56,596 nt of DNA, from the NCBI GenBank assembly GCA_028714315.1, contig JAQTMN010000007.1, positions 1 to 56,596 of the forward strand, given 5' to 3'. This stretch comes from Sulfuricella sp. (lineage in GTDB: Bacteria; Pseudomonadota; Gammaproteobacteria; Burkholderiales; Sulfuricellaceae). Shown one piece after another: positions 34,506-43,215 of this stretch. The position numbers and the translations under genes were made by a program. How positions within the stretch are numbered: the stretch's first letter is position 1; each line of letters opens with the position of its first letter. Under the pieces are notes generated by a model. The model did no database searches, was not told the origin of the DNA, and was given only the letters and a program-made list of their open reading frames with translations.

Positions 34506-34724
34506 TTACTTGGCAGGTTCAGCAGGAGCGGCCGGGGCAGCGGGAGCGGCAGGCGCTTCAGCAGGGGCAGCGGGAGCAGCAGGAGCTTCGGCAGGAGCGG
34601 CCGGGGCAGGAGCCGGAGCTTCGGCAGCGGGAGCGGCCGGGGCAGGAGCCGGAGCTTCTTCTTTTTTACCGCAGGCAGTCAAGGTCAGGGCCAGCAAGGC
34701 GGCGAGCAGTACGGAATGTTTCAT
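34506..34724 (-). CDS. Ala/Pro-rich small lipoprotein
   Basis: 72-residue protein with a lipoprotein signal (MKHSVLLAALLALTLTACGKKEE, lipobox LTAC, Cys18). The mature part is almost only Ala, Pro and Glu in repeats such as APAAPAEAP. It is probably an extended spacer peptide anchored in the outer or inner membrane. The reiterated GCAGGAGC-like DNA also leaves frames open on the plus strand. The minus strand is preferred because of the lipobox, the ribosome-binding site (GGGAATAATAATG region) and the terminator just downstream. The function is unknown. Confidence 0.75.
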   Translation of the reverse strand: MKHSVLLAALLALTLTACGKKEEAPAPAPAAPAAEAPAPAPAAPAEAPAAPAAPAEAPAAPAAPAAPAEPAK

Positions 34725-34940
34725 TATTATTCCCTTTATCCAAAAATAGAGTATTGACGAAAAAAATATTGATGCAAATCGGCTTCCACATCAACATGTC
34801 CAACCGACTCGCTAATTTTATCAGGATTCCAAAATAATTCTAGTGGCGGTTCGCTAATTCCCCAAGTTTAATATTTGTTTTTCAGCCGGTTGATGCATCC
34901 GCGAGGCTTGCGTTACACGGCGTCATGCCAAATGAATGGG

Positions 34941-35441
34941 TCACAGCCCGAGCATTGTAGCCGAAATCGGCTCGGAAGCCGGTTTTATTTCCTCGAAACG
35001 TTTGATCAGCGCATGGCTGCCGGCCACGTCGTTCAAAGCGAACAAGGCGCGCGGCGCATCGTAATGGAAGCGGTGCACATAATTCGCCTGGTCGGCGACG
35101 GCGAAGGGGTCATAGATGCTTTTGGCTTGCGCTGTTGTCTCCCTGATCTCGACGGCATGGTTGAACTGCCTGAGCAGTCCGAGCATGCGCGGGCAGAATC
35201 GGGTCAGGTAATCGGTGTCGTGCAAAACGACTTCCAGCCGATTGCCGCGTTTTTCGAGCAGGAAGGCGCGCAAAAGTTCTAAACGGTGCGGGCTGTTGTA
35301 GCCGCCGTCTTCCAGGTTGTAATCGAAAATCCGCAAATGGCGGCGGGCGGTGCCGATCAGGGAGTCGAGTGCCTCGCTGCATTCCCTGATGCCGTTCAGC
35401 GGCCTGTGCAGCAACACGGGTTCATCGATACTTTCGGTCAT
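34941..35441 (-). CDS. Hypothetical protein (PLD-like half domain)
   Basis: 166-residue soluble protein. The start at MTESIDEPVLLHRP has GGAGG seven bases upstream and a good promoter 30 bp further up. The pattern LIGTARRHLRIFDYNLEDGGYN, then LEVVLHDTDYLTRFCPRML, RQFNHAVEIRE and DPFAVADQANYVHRFHYD, resembles half of a phospholipase-D-like fold. The catalytic HxK motif is missing, so it is probably not an active phosphodiesterase. I recall similar uncharacterised domains in beta- and gammaproteobacteria but cannot name a function. Confidence 0.65.
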   Translation of the reverse strand: MTESIDEPVLLHRPLNGIRECSEALDSLIGTARRHLRIFDYNLEDGGYNSPHRLELLRAFLLEKRGNRLEVVLHDTDYLTRFCPRMLGLLRQFNHAVEIRETTAQAKSIYDPFAVADQANYVHRFHYDAPRALFALNDVAGSHALIKRFEEIKPASEPISATMLGL

Positions 35442-35470
35442 GACGCGCCCTCCAAATCGTATGGAGTATA

Positions 35471-35498
35471 ATGATATGCGGTGCACGGGAGCTGTCAA
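35471..35498 (-). promoter_or_regulatory. Candidate sigma-70 promoter for the hypothetical gene
   Basis: On the minus strand TTGACA (35498-35493) and TATCAT (35476-35471) are 16 bp apart, giving a leader of about 25 bases before the start at 35441. The -35 box is a perfect match. Confidence 0.55.
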
Positions 35499-35588
35499 TG
35501 CGGCAAATCCGGTCGCGGCGTGTCGGCGCGTTTGCGCATTTGCGCGGGGGACGATGCCATCAATTCAATCAAATTCATGGAGTAATTT

Positions 35589-36071
35589 ATGCAGGTTTCA
35601 AAAAATTCAGTGGTGTCGCTCAGCTTCGAATTGAGTGACAGTACCGGCAAGCTGCTGGAAAAAAGCGCAGAGCCGATCACCTACCTGCATGGCGGCTACG
35701 ACGGCATTTTCCCGCTGGTCGAAGAAGCGCTGGAAGGCATTGCCAGTGGCGGTTCGGTCGCAGTGACGCTGGACCCGGACAATGCGTTCGGCGAATACGA
35801 CGAAGACCTGGTGCGGGTCGAGCCGCGCAGCGCGTTCCCGACGGACGAGATGGAAGTCGGCATGCAGTTCCAGGCCGGCGCGGAAGGTTCGGACGACGAT
35901 TTCATCTTTACGGTGACCGACATTACCGAGGAGAGCGTGGTGATCGACGGCAATCATCCTCTCGCCGGGCGGACGCTGCTGTTCAAGTGCACGGTGGAAG
36001 GCGTTCGTCCCGCCACCGAAGAAGAACTGGCCCACGGCCATGTGCATGGCGCGGGTGGGCATCATCATTGA
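35589..36071 (+). CDS. slyD: FKBP-type peptidyl-prolyl isomerase SlyD
   Basis: Cytoplasmic prolyl isomerase and chaperone with metal-binding capacity. 160 aa: split FKBP domain with SLSFELSDSTGKLLEKS and ITYLHGGYDGIFPLVEEALEGI, then the insert-in-flap chaperone domain (about residues 70-130). The C-terminal His-rich tail (HGHVHGAGGHHH) can bind nickel, as in SlyD. GGAG precedes the ATG by eight bases. It is convergent with mutS. Confidence 0.93.
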   Translation: MQVSKNSVVSLSFELSDSTGKLLEKSAEPITYLHGGYDGIFPLVEEALEGIASGGSVAVTLDPDNAFGEYDEDLVRVEPRSAFPTDEMEVGMQFQAGAEGSDDDFIFTVTDITEESVVIDGNHPLAGRTLLFKCTVEGVRPATEEELAHGHVHGAGGHHH

Positions 36072-36150
36072 GTTCTCAGTGATCAGTTTTCAGTGATCAG
36101 TTTAAAACCAGACGGCGCAGCCGCACAATCGACTGACAACTGACAACTGA
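36072..36150. repeat. Short tandem repeats between slyD and mutS
   Basis: CAGTGATCAGTTTT is present nearly twice in a row (36078-36105). ACTGACA is repeated three times, seven bases apart (36130-36153). The two blocks are complementary in part (TCAGT versus ACTGA), so they could fold as a loose stem. They fill the gap between two convergent genes. Confidence 0.6.
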
Positions 36151-36156
36151 CAACTT

Positions 36157-38715
36157 TCAAAGCATTTTTTTCAGCCGGTAAATTATTTCCAGCGCCGTTT
36201 TTGGCGTGAGCTCGTCGGGCTCCACGCCGTGCAGCGCTTCTTCCAGCGGATGAGGCGGCAATGGTTCGGGCGCGGCGAGGAACAAGTCGCCCTGAATCCC
36301 ATTGTCGATGCCCTGCTGTTCCAGCTTCAGCAAATGTCTTTTCGCAGCCTGGATTACCGGCGCGGGCACGCCCGCCAGCGCCGCCACCTGGAGGCCGTAG
36401 CTCTGGCTCGCCGGCCCTTCCTGCACGCTGTGCAGGAACACGATGTGGTCGCGGTGCTCCAGCGCATCCAGGTGGACGTTGGCGATCTGCCTGAATTCCT
36501 GCGCCAGCCGGGTGAGCTCGAAATAATGCGTGGCGAACAGCGTGTGGCAGCGGGTTTTCTCGATCAACTGGCGGGCGATGGCCCAGGCGAGGGCAAGGCC
36601 GTCGAAGGTGGAAGTGCCGCGCCCGATTTCATCCAGCAGCACCAGGCTGTGTTCGGTGGCGTTGTGCAGGATGCTGGCGGCTTCGGTCATTTCCACCATG
36701 AAGGTGGAGCGGCCGCCGGCCAGATCGTCGGATGCGCCGATGCGCGTGAAAATCTGGTCGATCGGGCCGATCCTGGCGCTGGCGGCCGGCACGAAGCTGC
36801 CGCAATAGGCCAGCAGCACGATCAGCGCATTCTGGCGCATGTAGGTTGATTTTCCGCCCATGTTCGGCCCGGTGATCAGCAGCATCTGGCGGGCGCGCGA
36901 CAGCCGCGTGTCGTTGGCGATGAAATTCTCGGTTTGCGCCTCGACCACCGGATGGCGCCCGCCGACGATTTCGATCGCCGCCTCGTCGGTGAATTTCGGG
37001 GCAACCCAGCCCAGCGTCTGCGCCCGTTCCGCCAGCGCGGCCAGCACATCGAGTTCTGATGCCGCCGCGGCGATTTCCTGCAGCGCCGGGATATGGGGCG
37101 CGAGCTGGTCGAGCAGCGCTTCGTACAGCATCTTCTCGCGCGCCAGCGCCCGCTCCGAGGCCGACAACGCCTTGTCCTCGAAAGTCTTCAGTTCGGGCGT
37201 GATGAAGCGTTCGGCGTTCTTCAGCGTCTGGCGGCGGCGGTAGTCGTCCGGCACAGCGTCGGCCTGGCTGCGCGTGACCTCGATATAGAAGCCGTGCACC
37301 CGGTTGTATTCGACCTTGAGATTGGCGATGCCGCTACGTTCGCGTTCGCGGGCTTCCAGCGCCAGCAGGAATTCCCCGCAATTGGTCTGGATCGCGCGCA
37401 GTTCGTCGAGTTCGGTGTCGTAGCCGTCGGCGATCACGCCGCCGTCGCGCAGCACCGAGCTCGGTTCGGGCTGGAGCGCGCTCCGTAGAGCGGTCGCCAG
37501 CGTTTCGGGGGCGTGCAGAAGGCCGCCCAACGCCGCCAGGCGCGGGCTGCCGAGCCGAGCCGCTTCCTCGCCGATTTGCGGCAACAGCAGCAGGCTGTCG
37601 CGCAGGCCGGCGAGGTCGCGCGGGCGTGCCGAGCGGAGAGCAATGCGCCCGGTGATACGCTCGATGTCGGCAATCTGCTTCAGGCCTTGATGGATGCCTT
37701 GGTATGCCGGCACGCCGGATTCGCCGATCAGCGTGGCAATGGCGTCGAGCCGGGCGGCAAGCTCGGCCTTGTCGCGCAGCGGATGGTGCAGCCAGTGGCG
37801 CAGCCGGCGGCAGCCCATGCTGCTCGCCGTGGTATCGAGCAGCGACAGCAGGGTCGGCGCGGCTTCCCCGCGCAGGGTCTCGGAAATTTCCAGGTTGCGC
37901 CGGGCGGAGGCATCGAGCAGAACGTAGCTGCTCTCGCGTTCGACCTGCAATCCCCGGATGTGCGGCAGTGCACCGCGTTGCGTGTTCCTGACGTATTCCA
38001 GCAGCGCCCCCGCCGCCTCGACGGCGCAGCCCAGATCGCCGCAGCCGAAGCCCTGCAAATCCCGCGTGCCGAATTGGCGGCACAATCCCTGCAACGCCGC
38101 GTCGTAATCGAACTGCCAGGGCGGCAGGGCCTTGCGCGCGCATTTCAGGTTGTCCAGCGCGGCGTGGCCAAGACCTTCCGGCAGCAGGATTTCGGACGGC
38201 TTGAGGCGTTCGAGCAGCGAGCCGAGCTGCCCGGACGGGATCTCGGCGACGCAGAAGCGGCCGCTGGCAAGGTTGATCCAGGCCATCCCCAGCGTGTCCT
38301 TGCGGGTGGCCAGCGCGAGCAGCAGGCTGTCCTGTTTCTCGTCGAGCAGCGCCGAATCGGTCAGGGTGCCTGGCGTGAGAATGCGCATCACCTTGCGTTC
38401 CACCGGCCCCTTCGAGGCGGCGGGGTCGCCGATCTGTTCGCAAATGGCCACCGCCACGCCCAGTTTTACCAGCCGGGCCAGGTACTGCTCCGCCGCATGG
38501 TAGGGCACGCCCGCCATCTTGATCGGCTGGCCGGCCGTGGCGCCGCGTGTGGTGAGGGTGATGTCCAGCAGTTGCGCGGCCTTTTCCGCATCGCCGAAAA
38601 ACAGCTCGTAGAAATCGCCCATGCGGTAAAACAAGAGCATGTCCGGGTGCTCCGCCTTGATGCGGAGGTATTGCTGCATCATGGGGGTGTGTTTTTCCAG
38701 GGCTTTGTCGTGCAT
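36157..38715 (-). CDS. mutS: DNA mismatch repair ATPase MutS
   Basis: Recognises mismatches and starts methyl-directed repair. 852 aa from [17 protein letters not shown]. The mismatch-binding FYELF is in [12 protein letters not shown] near residue 35. Walker A is [15 protein letters not shown] near residue 610, and [14 protein letters not shown] is the Walker B/signature region. The ATP-binding C-terminus and the HYFELTRLA motif are intact. The frame is open to 38796, but the additional N-terminal residues do not look like MutS. The ribosome-binding site is weak. Confidence 0.95.
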   Translation of the reverse strand: MHDKALEKHTPMMQQYLRIKAEHPDMLLFYRMGDFYELFFGDAEKAAQLLDITLTTRGATAGQPIKMAGVPYHAAEQYLARLVKLGVAVAICEQIGDPAASKGPVERKVMRILTPGTLTDSALLDEKQDSLLLALATRKDTLGMAWINLASGRFCVAEIPSGQLGSLLERLKPSEILLPEGLGHAALDNLKCARKALPPWQFDYDAALQGLCRQFGTRDLQGFGCGDLGCAVEAAGALLEYVRNTQRGALPHIRGLQVERESSYVLLDASARRNLEISETLRGEAAPTLLSLLDTTASSMGCRRLRHWLHHPLRDKAELAARLDAIATLIGESGVPAYQGIHQGLKQIADIERITGRIALRSARPRDLAGLRDSLLLLPQIGEEAARLGSPRLAALGGLLHAPETLATALRSALQPEPSSVLRDGGVIADGYDTELDELRAIQTNCGEFLLALEARERERSGIANLKVEYNRVHGFYIEVTRSQADAVPDDYRRRQTLKNAERFITPELKTFEDKALSASERALAREKMLYEALLDQLAPHIPALQEIAAAASELDVLAALAERAQTLGWVAPKFTDEAAIEIVGGRHPVVEAQTENFIANDTRLSRARQMLLITGPNMGGKSTYMRQNALIVLLAYCGSFVPAASARIGPIDQIFTRIGASDDLAGGRSTFMVEMTEAASILHNATEHSLVLLDEIGRGTSTFDGLALAWAIARQLIEKTRCHTLFATHYFELTRLAQEFRQIANVHLDALEHRDHIVFLHSVQEGPASQSYGLQVAALAGVPAPVIQAAKRHLLKLEQQGIDNGIQGDLFLAAPEPLPPHPLEEALHGVEPDELTPKTALEIIYRLKKML

Positions 38716-38924
38716 CGTAATTCTGTAAAAAGTGCGGTTTTGGAAAGGCCAAGGATTCGAAGAATACCCGATTTGGAGCCCGCACTGTATAGCCAAATGA
38801 GATCGGGGGTAAACACGGGATGAACGTTAACCGTCCCGCCGACGCGTCCTATACTGGCTTATGGAGAAAAAACGGGATGCCGCCGGATGGTCTCATTGGC
38901 CGGTGACTTGAGGGCAGGGTCGGG

Positions 38925-41900
38925 TTGAAAATTATCGATAAGTCCAACGAGGAAGCGCTTCGGCGTGTCTTGCTGTTTGCGGCGTGGAGCTATTTGCTGT
39001 TTGTGGTCTACGGCAGCCTGGTGCCGCTGGAGTTTCAGGCGAGGCCCATCACCGAGGCTTGGCAGGCATTCCTGCGCATCCCGCACCAGGCCATGGATTT
39101 TTCCCCCAGCACCGACCGGGACGCCAACATACTTCTGTATATTCCCCTGGGATTCCTGGCTGCGGGTTGGCTGGGCACCATACGCGGCGCGGGCCTGTTG
39201 AATGGGCTTGCCGCCTTGTTGGCCTGTGCCGCGGTTTCCGCCGGGGTCGAATTCGCGCAGCTTTTTTTCCCGCTGCGTACGTCTTCCATCAACGATATTA
39301 TCGCCAACACCTTGGGAGGCGCGGCGGGAGTCGCGCTGTGGCAATTTTTCGGGGCGCGCTTCATGGTGCTGCTCGCCGAGATGCGCTCCGGCGGGCCGCA
39401 CGCTGTACGCGCCGCGGTCGTCCTTTATGTGGCGGCGTACCTCGCCTTCAGCCTGTTTCCCTACGATTTCCGGATTTCGCCGCAGGAGCTGGCGCAAAAG
39501 CTCGGCTCGGGCCAGTTCCACTTCCTGATTGCGGGTTCGCCGTGCGCCAGCCCGCTGCTTTGCATCGTCAAGCTGGCGGCGGAAGTCGCGGCGGTGGCGC
39601 CGCTCGGTATCCTGATGGGAATGGCGGCCAGGGGCGCGGGCCGCCCAGCTTATGCCAGGTCCTGGGTTTATGGCCTGCTGCTGGGGTTGCTTATCGAGGG
39701 CGGGCAATTTTTCCTGGCATCCGGGATCAGCCAGGGGATTTCGGTCTTCACACGGGGAGCGGGCATGGCGCTCGGGCTGGCGCTGTTCGTCCGGGTGAAG
39801 GGCCATCGCCTGGGCCGATTGCGGCCCTATCTCGGCCGGGCGGCGATGCTGGGCGGCCCACTTTACTTGGCGCTGCTCGCGGCGCTCAACGGCTGGTTCG
39901 CGCCGCATTGGCTCGGCTGGTCCGCGGGCTTGCAGAGACTCACGGAACTGCATTTCGTCCCTTTTTATTACCATTACTTCACCACCGAAACGGCCGCCCT
40001 GTTCAGCGTGCTGGCTTATGCCGGCATGTATGCGCCGTTCGGTCTCGGTACCTGGGCCTGGATGGCGGCACGGAATAATGCGCGGAAGACGAGCGCGCTG
40101 TTTGCCGGGCTGCTGGCGGGGGGCGCCGCTTTCGTCTTGGAGGCGGGCAAGCTGTTCATCGCCGACAAGCGCCCCGATCCCACCGACTTGCTGATCGCCG
40201 TCGCGGCGGCGGCGACGGCCTTCGCCCTGGCCGGACTGTTTTCGCGCTGGATTTCGGAAGTTCCTGTGCCGGCGGCGGCGCCGACGGCCGAAGCGCCGCC
40301 CGCCACCATCCTCGGCGCGCGGCTGCTCTCGTCGATACTCGGCGCCTTGATCGGCTGGGCCATATTTGATTATCCCCTGGGGCCATACTGGCTCGGGCTG
40401 GGGTTGGCGGTTTACGTTTTGCTGCTGCGGCGTTTTCCCCATTTCTGGCTGATCGCCATTCCGGCCTCGATGCCGGTGCTGGATTTTTCCCCCTGGACCG
40501 GCCGGATTTTTCTCGGTGAACTGGATCTTCTCGTCCTGGCGACCGTCGCGGTCGGCCTGTGGCGCGCGCCCGCCATGGCCGAACGGCCGGCCTTCACGCC
40601 GGCCACGCGGCTGTTGGTCGGGTTGCTGGCGTTATCCTATCTCGTCAGCCTGTTGGTCGGTTTGCTGCCGCTGCAACCGCTGGACGACAACGCGTTCTCC
40701 TCATATCTCAGCCACTACGACAGCCTGCGGGCGGCGAAGGGGTTTTTTCTGGCCTTGTTGCTGTTGCCGCTGCTTCAGGACTGCGCCGGCGATCCGGCAG
40801 TTCGCTGGCGGAATTGGGTTTCGGCCGGGCTGGCGCTCGGGGCAGCCTTGCTGGCGGCGGCGGTGCTGTGGGAACGCTGGCTGTTCCCCGGCCTGCTGGA
40901 TTTTTCCGCGGAATACCGCGTCACCGCGTTCTTTGCCGACATGCAGACCGGCGGCCCGCAGGTGGAAACCTATGCCGTCCTGACCCTGCCATTCGTCGCG
41001 ACGTGGTTTCTGGCGAGGCCCGGCAAGCTGTCGCTCGCCGTGGCGTTGCCGGTATTCGCCGCCGCCGTCCATGCCGTGCTGGTGACGTTTGCCCGCGGCG
41101 GGTACCTGGCGCTTGTCGTGGTGCTGCTGGTGCTGGCGGCGGGGATGGTTCCGCGAAGGGGCGCGAAAAGGCGCCCGGCGGCCTGGCGTAGGCTGTTTCC
41201 CCCGGCCCTGGTTTTGCTCGCCGTCGCCGTGGCCGTCCCGGTCGCCTCCGGCACCTTCATCCAGAGCCGTTTCGCGCAAACCGGCATCGATCTGGGGATT
41301 CGTTTGGTGCACTGGAAAACCGCGCTCGGCATGATCGGCGCGGACGGCTTTTCCAAAATCTTCGGCATGGGTCTCGGCTCTTTTCCCGCCACCTACTACC
41401 TGGAAAATCCGCAGGGCATTCGCCCCGGCAACTACCGTTTCGAGCGTGAGAATGGCAACGCCTTTCTCCGGCTACACCCCGGCGATGCGTATTACGTTGG
41501 ACAGAAGGTGGCCGTGGCCGCCGGTGCCAATTACCGGTTGTCGCTGGACCTGCGCAGCGCGGCGCCAGCCGGCGCGAAACTGCCAATCGCCCTGTGCGAG
41601 AAGCACGTGCTGTACTCGTTCCGCTGCAAGGCGCTGCAATTCGCCTCGACGCCCGGCCGCTCCGGTTGGGAGCACCGCGAACTCGCGTTCGACAGCGGCG
41701 AAACGGGGCGGGGAAATCCGCTCGCGCGGCGTGCGGTGCAACTGGCTTTTGTCGGTCCGGGAGTTGCGGCCGACGTGGACAATGTCCGCCTGATCGGCCC
41801 GGATGGCGCCGATCTGGTGGCGAACGGCGATTTCTCCCGCGGCGCCGACCGCTGGTTCTTCACCACCGACGACGGCTGGCCCTGGCGCGTCGAAAATCTC

Positions 41901-42236
41901 GGGCTCCAGTTCCTGTTCGAGCAGGGCTGGCTGGGGCTGATCTTATTTGCCATGCTGATCGCGCGCCAGCTCTATCGTCTGGCCGGTCCCGCCCTGCGCG
42001 GCGATGCGTTTGCCGTGGGATTGCTGGCGTCTTTTTCGGGCCTGCTGACGGTGGGCCTGTTCGGCAGCGTGTTCGAATCGCCCCGCCTCGCCATGCTGTT
42101 CTTCCTGCTGGTTTTTGCCGCGGAGCTTAACGTGAAACTCGCGAAACAGGCGCGATCTGTGGGTCAGGCTGCACCCGCAAGGAGTGCCCCCGCCGCGAGC
42201 GGCAGCAGAGCTGCTCGCACGGGCGAGAAAGCCTGA
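38925..42236 (+). CDS. VanZ-like / O-antigen ligase fusion with inserted carbohydrate-binding-like domain
   Basis: 1103-residue polytopic membrane protein, probably a polysaccharide polymerase or ligase of the exopolysaccharide system. Residues 1-150 are VanZ-like (VVYGSLVPLEF, DANILLYIPLGFLAAG, AQLFFPLRTSSINDIIANTLGG). Related repeats cover about 160-300 and 330-450. From about 510 it is an O-antigen-ligase/Wzy type, with VTFARGGYLALVVVLL near 720. Residues 830-990 form a soluble jelly-roll-like segment (RLHPGDAYYVGQKVAVAAGANYRL) before the last membrane helices. The start is a TTG at 38925, the only initiation codon after an in-frame stop. The last 34 residues and the stop are encoded by a repeat element. 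Confidence 0.75.
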   Translation: MKIIDKSNEEALRRVLLFAAWSYLLFVVYGSLVPLEFQARPITEAWQAFLRIPHQAMDFSPSTDRDANILLYIPLGFLAAGWLGTIRGAGLLNGLAALLACAAVSAGVEFAQLFFPLRTSSINDIIANTLGGAAGVALWQFFGARFMVLLAEMRSGGPHAVRAAVVLYVAAYLAFSLFPYDFRISPQELAQKLGSGQFHFLIAGSPCASPLLCIVKLAAEVAAVAPLGILMGMAARGAGRPAYARSWVYGLLLGLLIEGGQFFLASGISQGISVFTRGAGMALGLALFVRVKGHRLGRLRPYLGRAAMLGGPLYLALLAALNGWFAPHWLGWSAGLQRLTELHFVPFYYHYFTTETAALFSVLAYAGMYAPFGLGTWAWMAARNNARKTSALFAGLLAGGAAFVLEAGKLFIADKRPDPTDLLIAVAAAATAFALAGLFSRWISEVPVPAAAPTAEAPPATILGARLLSSILGALIGWAIFDYPLGPYWLGLGLAVYVLLLRRFPHFWLIAIPASMPVLDFSPWTGRIFLGELDLLVLATVAVGLWRAPAMAERPAFTPATRLLVGLLALSYLVSLLVGLLPLQPLDDNAFSSYLSHYDSLRAAKGFFLALLLLPLLQDCAGDPAVRWRNWVSAGLALGAALLAAAVLWERWLFPGLLDFSAEYRVTAFFADMQTGGPQVETYAVLTLPFVATWFLARPGKLSLAVALPVFAAAVHAVLVTFARGGYLALVVVLLVLAAGMVPRRGAKRRPAAWRRLFPPALVLLAVAVAVPVASGTFIQSRFAQTGIDLGIRLVHWKTALGMIGADGFSKIFGMGLGSFPATYYLENPQGIRPGNYRFERENGNAFLRLHPGDAYYVGQKVAVAAGANYRLSLDLRSAAPAGAKLPIALCEKHVLYSFRCKALQFASTPGRSGWEHRELAFDSGETGRGNPLARRAVQLAFVGPGVAADVDNVRLIGPDGADLVANGDFSRGADRWFFTTDDGWPWRVENLGLQFLFEQGWLGLILFAMLIARQLYRLAGPALRGDAFAVGLLASFSGLLTVGLFGSVFESPRLAMLFFLLVFAAELNVKLAKQARSVGQAAPARSAPAASGSRAARTGEKA

Positions 42237-42245
42237 CCCACAGAT
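42135..42245. repeat. Family B palindromic repeat at the 3' end of the ligase gene
   Basis: ATCTGTGGGTCAGGCT (42155-42170) and AGCCTGACCCACAGAT (42230-42245) are perfect 16-bp inverted repeats. Between them is a GC-rich secondary hairpin (GAGCGGCAGCAGAGCTGCTC region). The 56 bases at 42135-42190 match 14779-14859 in two blocks. The ligase gene reads through the element and stops inside its right arm (TGA at 42234). Confidence 0.85.
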
Positions 42246-42273
42246 CACTGCCTCACCGTATGGATGGTTTTGC

Positions 42274-43056
42274 CTACTCGATCAGCCGCTCCTGCCGCAG
42301 CAGGGCGCGGATATGATTGCCGGGGATGGCGTAGGTGATGCCGCTCGGCTGGGACAGGGCGTTTTCCTTGGTTCCCTTCACGAACACCATGTTGATGATG
42401 CCGTAGACCAGCCCGTTCTCCGGGTCGTAAAGGGGGCTGCCGCTGTTTCCCGGATAGGCGGCGCCGTCCAGCTGGAACACGTCGTAAAGCGAGTTGCGCA
42501 GGCGGGCGATCATCTTCGCATCGAGCCGCTGGGTGTTGAGTCCGGGCATGACGACCGGGGTAATCGCGGAGACCATGCCGCGATGCGTGACCGGGTGCAG
42601 GCCCAACACCATGCCGATGGGGAATCCGGTGAAAAACAGAGACTGGCCTTCGCGCACCGTGCTCGAATCTCCCAGCTTGATGGTCGGCAGGGCTTCGCCG
42701 CCGATTTTGAGCAAGGCGAGGTCGTGTTCCTTGTCCAGCGCCACAACCTGGGCATTGCGCCCCATCGTCGCATTGCCCTGGTTGGTCAGGATGATGACGG
42801 ATTCCTTCTTTTCGCTGTCGATCGCCGCGGGAATCACGTGGGCGTTGGTGACGACATGGTGGCCGTCGCCCACGGCGAAGCCGGTGCCCATGAAATTGAC
42901 CGGCGGGCTGCGTGTTTTCTCGAACGTGCCGACGCCGACGATGGCCGGTTTGAGTTGCGCGATGGTTTGCGGCAGTTCGGCGCCATGCGGGGCGGGCGGA
43001 AAGATCAGCGCTGCGACGAAGAGGGTAAAAGGCAGAAATCTCGGCAGGATGTTCAT
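42274..43056 (-). CDS. Secreted trypsin-like (HtrA-type) serine protease without PDZ
   Basis: Periplasmic or secreted serine protease of the S1C/trypsin fold. Start set at MNILPRFLPFTLF, which gives a signal peptide (residues 1-26); the frame is open to 43188 but the extra part lies in a repeat. The catalytic triad is visible: His73 in TNAHV, Asp111 in EHDLALLKI and Ser204 in GNSGSPL. At 260 aa it has no PDZ domain, unlike DegP. It sits between the ligase fusion and a PEP-CTERM gene, on the same strand as the latter. It could process exported PEP-CTERM or exopolysaccharide proteins, which is inference from position only. Confidence 0.85.
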   Translation of the reverse strand: MNILPRFLPFTLFVAALIFPPAPHGAELPQTIAQLKPAIVGVGTFEKTRSPPVNFMGTGFAVGDGHHVVTNAHVIPAAIDSEKKESVIILTNQGNATMGRNAQVVALDKEHDLALLKIGGEALPTIKLGDSSTVREGQSLFFTGFPIGMVLGLHPVTHRGMVSAITPVVMPGLNTQRLDAKMIARLRNSLYDVFQLDGAAYPGNSGSPLYDPENGLVYGIINMVFVKGTKENALSQPSGITYAIPGNHIRALLRQERLIE

Positions 43057-43130
43057 GGCGGCAGGTATTCGGATTGTTCGCGGTTCCGAAGCAGTTTGTG
43101 GATTACTCACTATAGACGATGGAGTAATGC

Positions 43131-43209
43131 AGCCCGCGTAGCCCATAAGCGCTCGGTGCGCTCCGGGGATCCCCGGATTCCATTTCATTCCATCCGGGCT
43201 ACGCGGGCT
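43131..43209. repeat. Inverted repeat between protease and PEP-CTERM genes
   Basis: AGCCCGCGTAGCCC (43131-43144) and GGGCTACGCGGGCT (43196-43209) are exact reverse complements. The inner part holds the palindrome CCGGGGATCCCCGG. It follows the PEP-CTERM stop closely and may act as a terminator or be another REP-like element. Confidence 0.75.
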
Positions 43210-43215
43210 GTGCTG

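Noticed and set aside
34433-34837. Plus-strand Gln/Arg/Gly-rich frames opposite the Ala/Pro lipoprotein
   Set aside because: They arise from the repeated GCAGGAGC DNA; only the minus-strand frame has a lipobox, ribosome-binding site and terminator.
36072-36156. Possible CRISPR-like array
   Set aside because: The repeated units are 7 and 14 bases without spacers of constant length; no cas gene is present.
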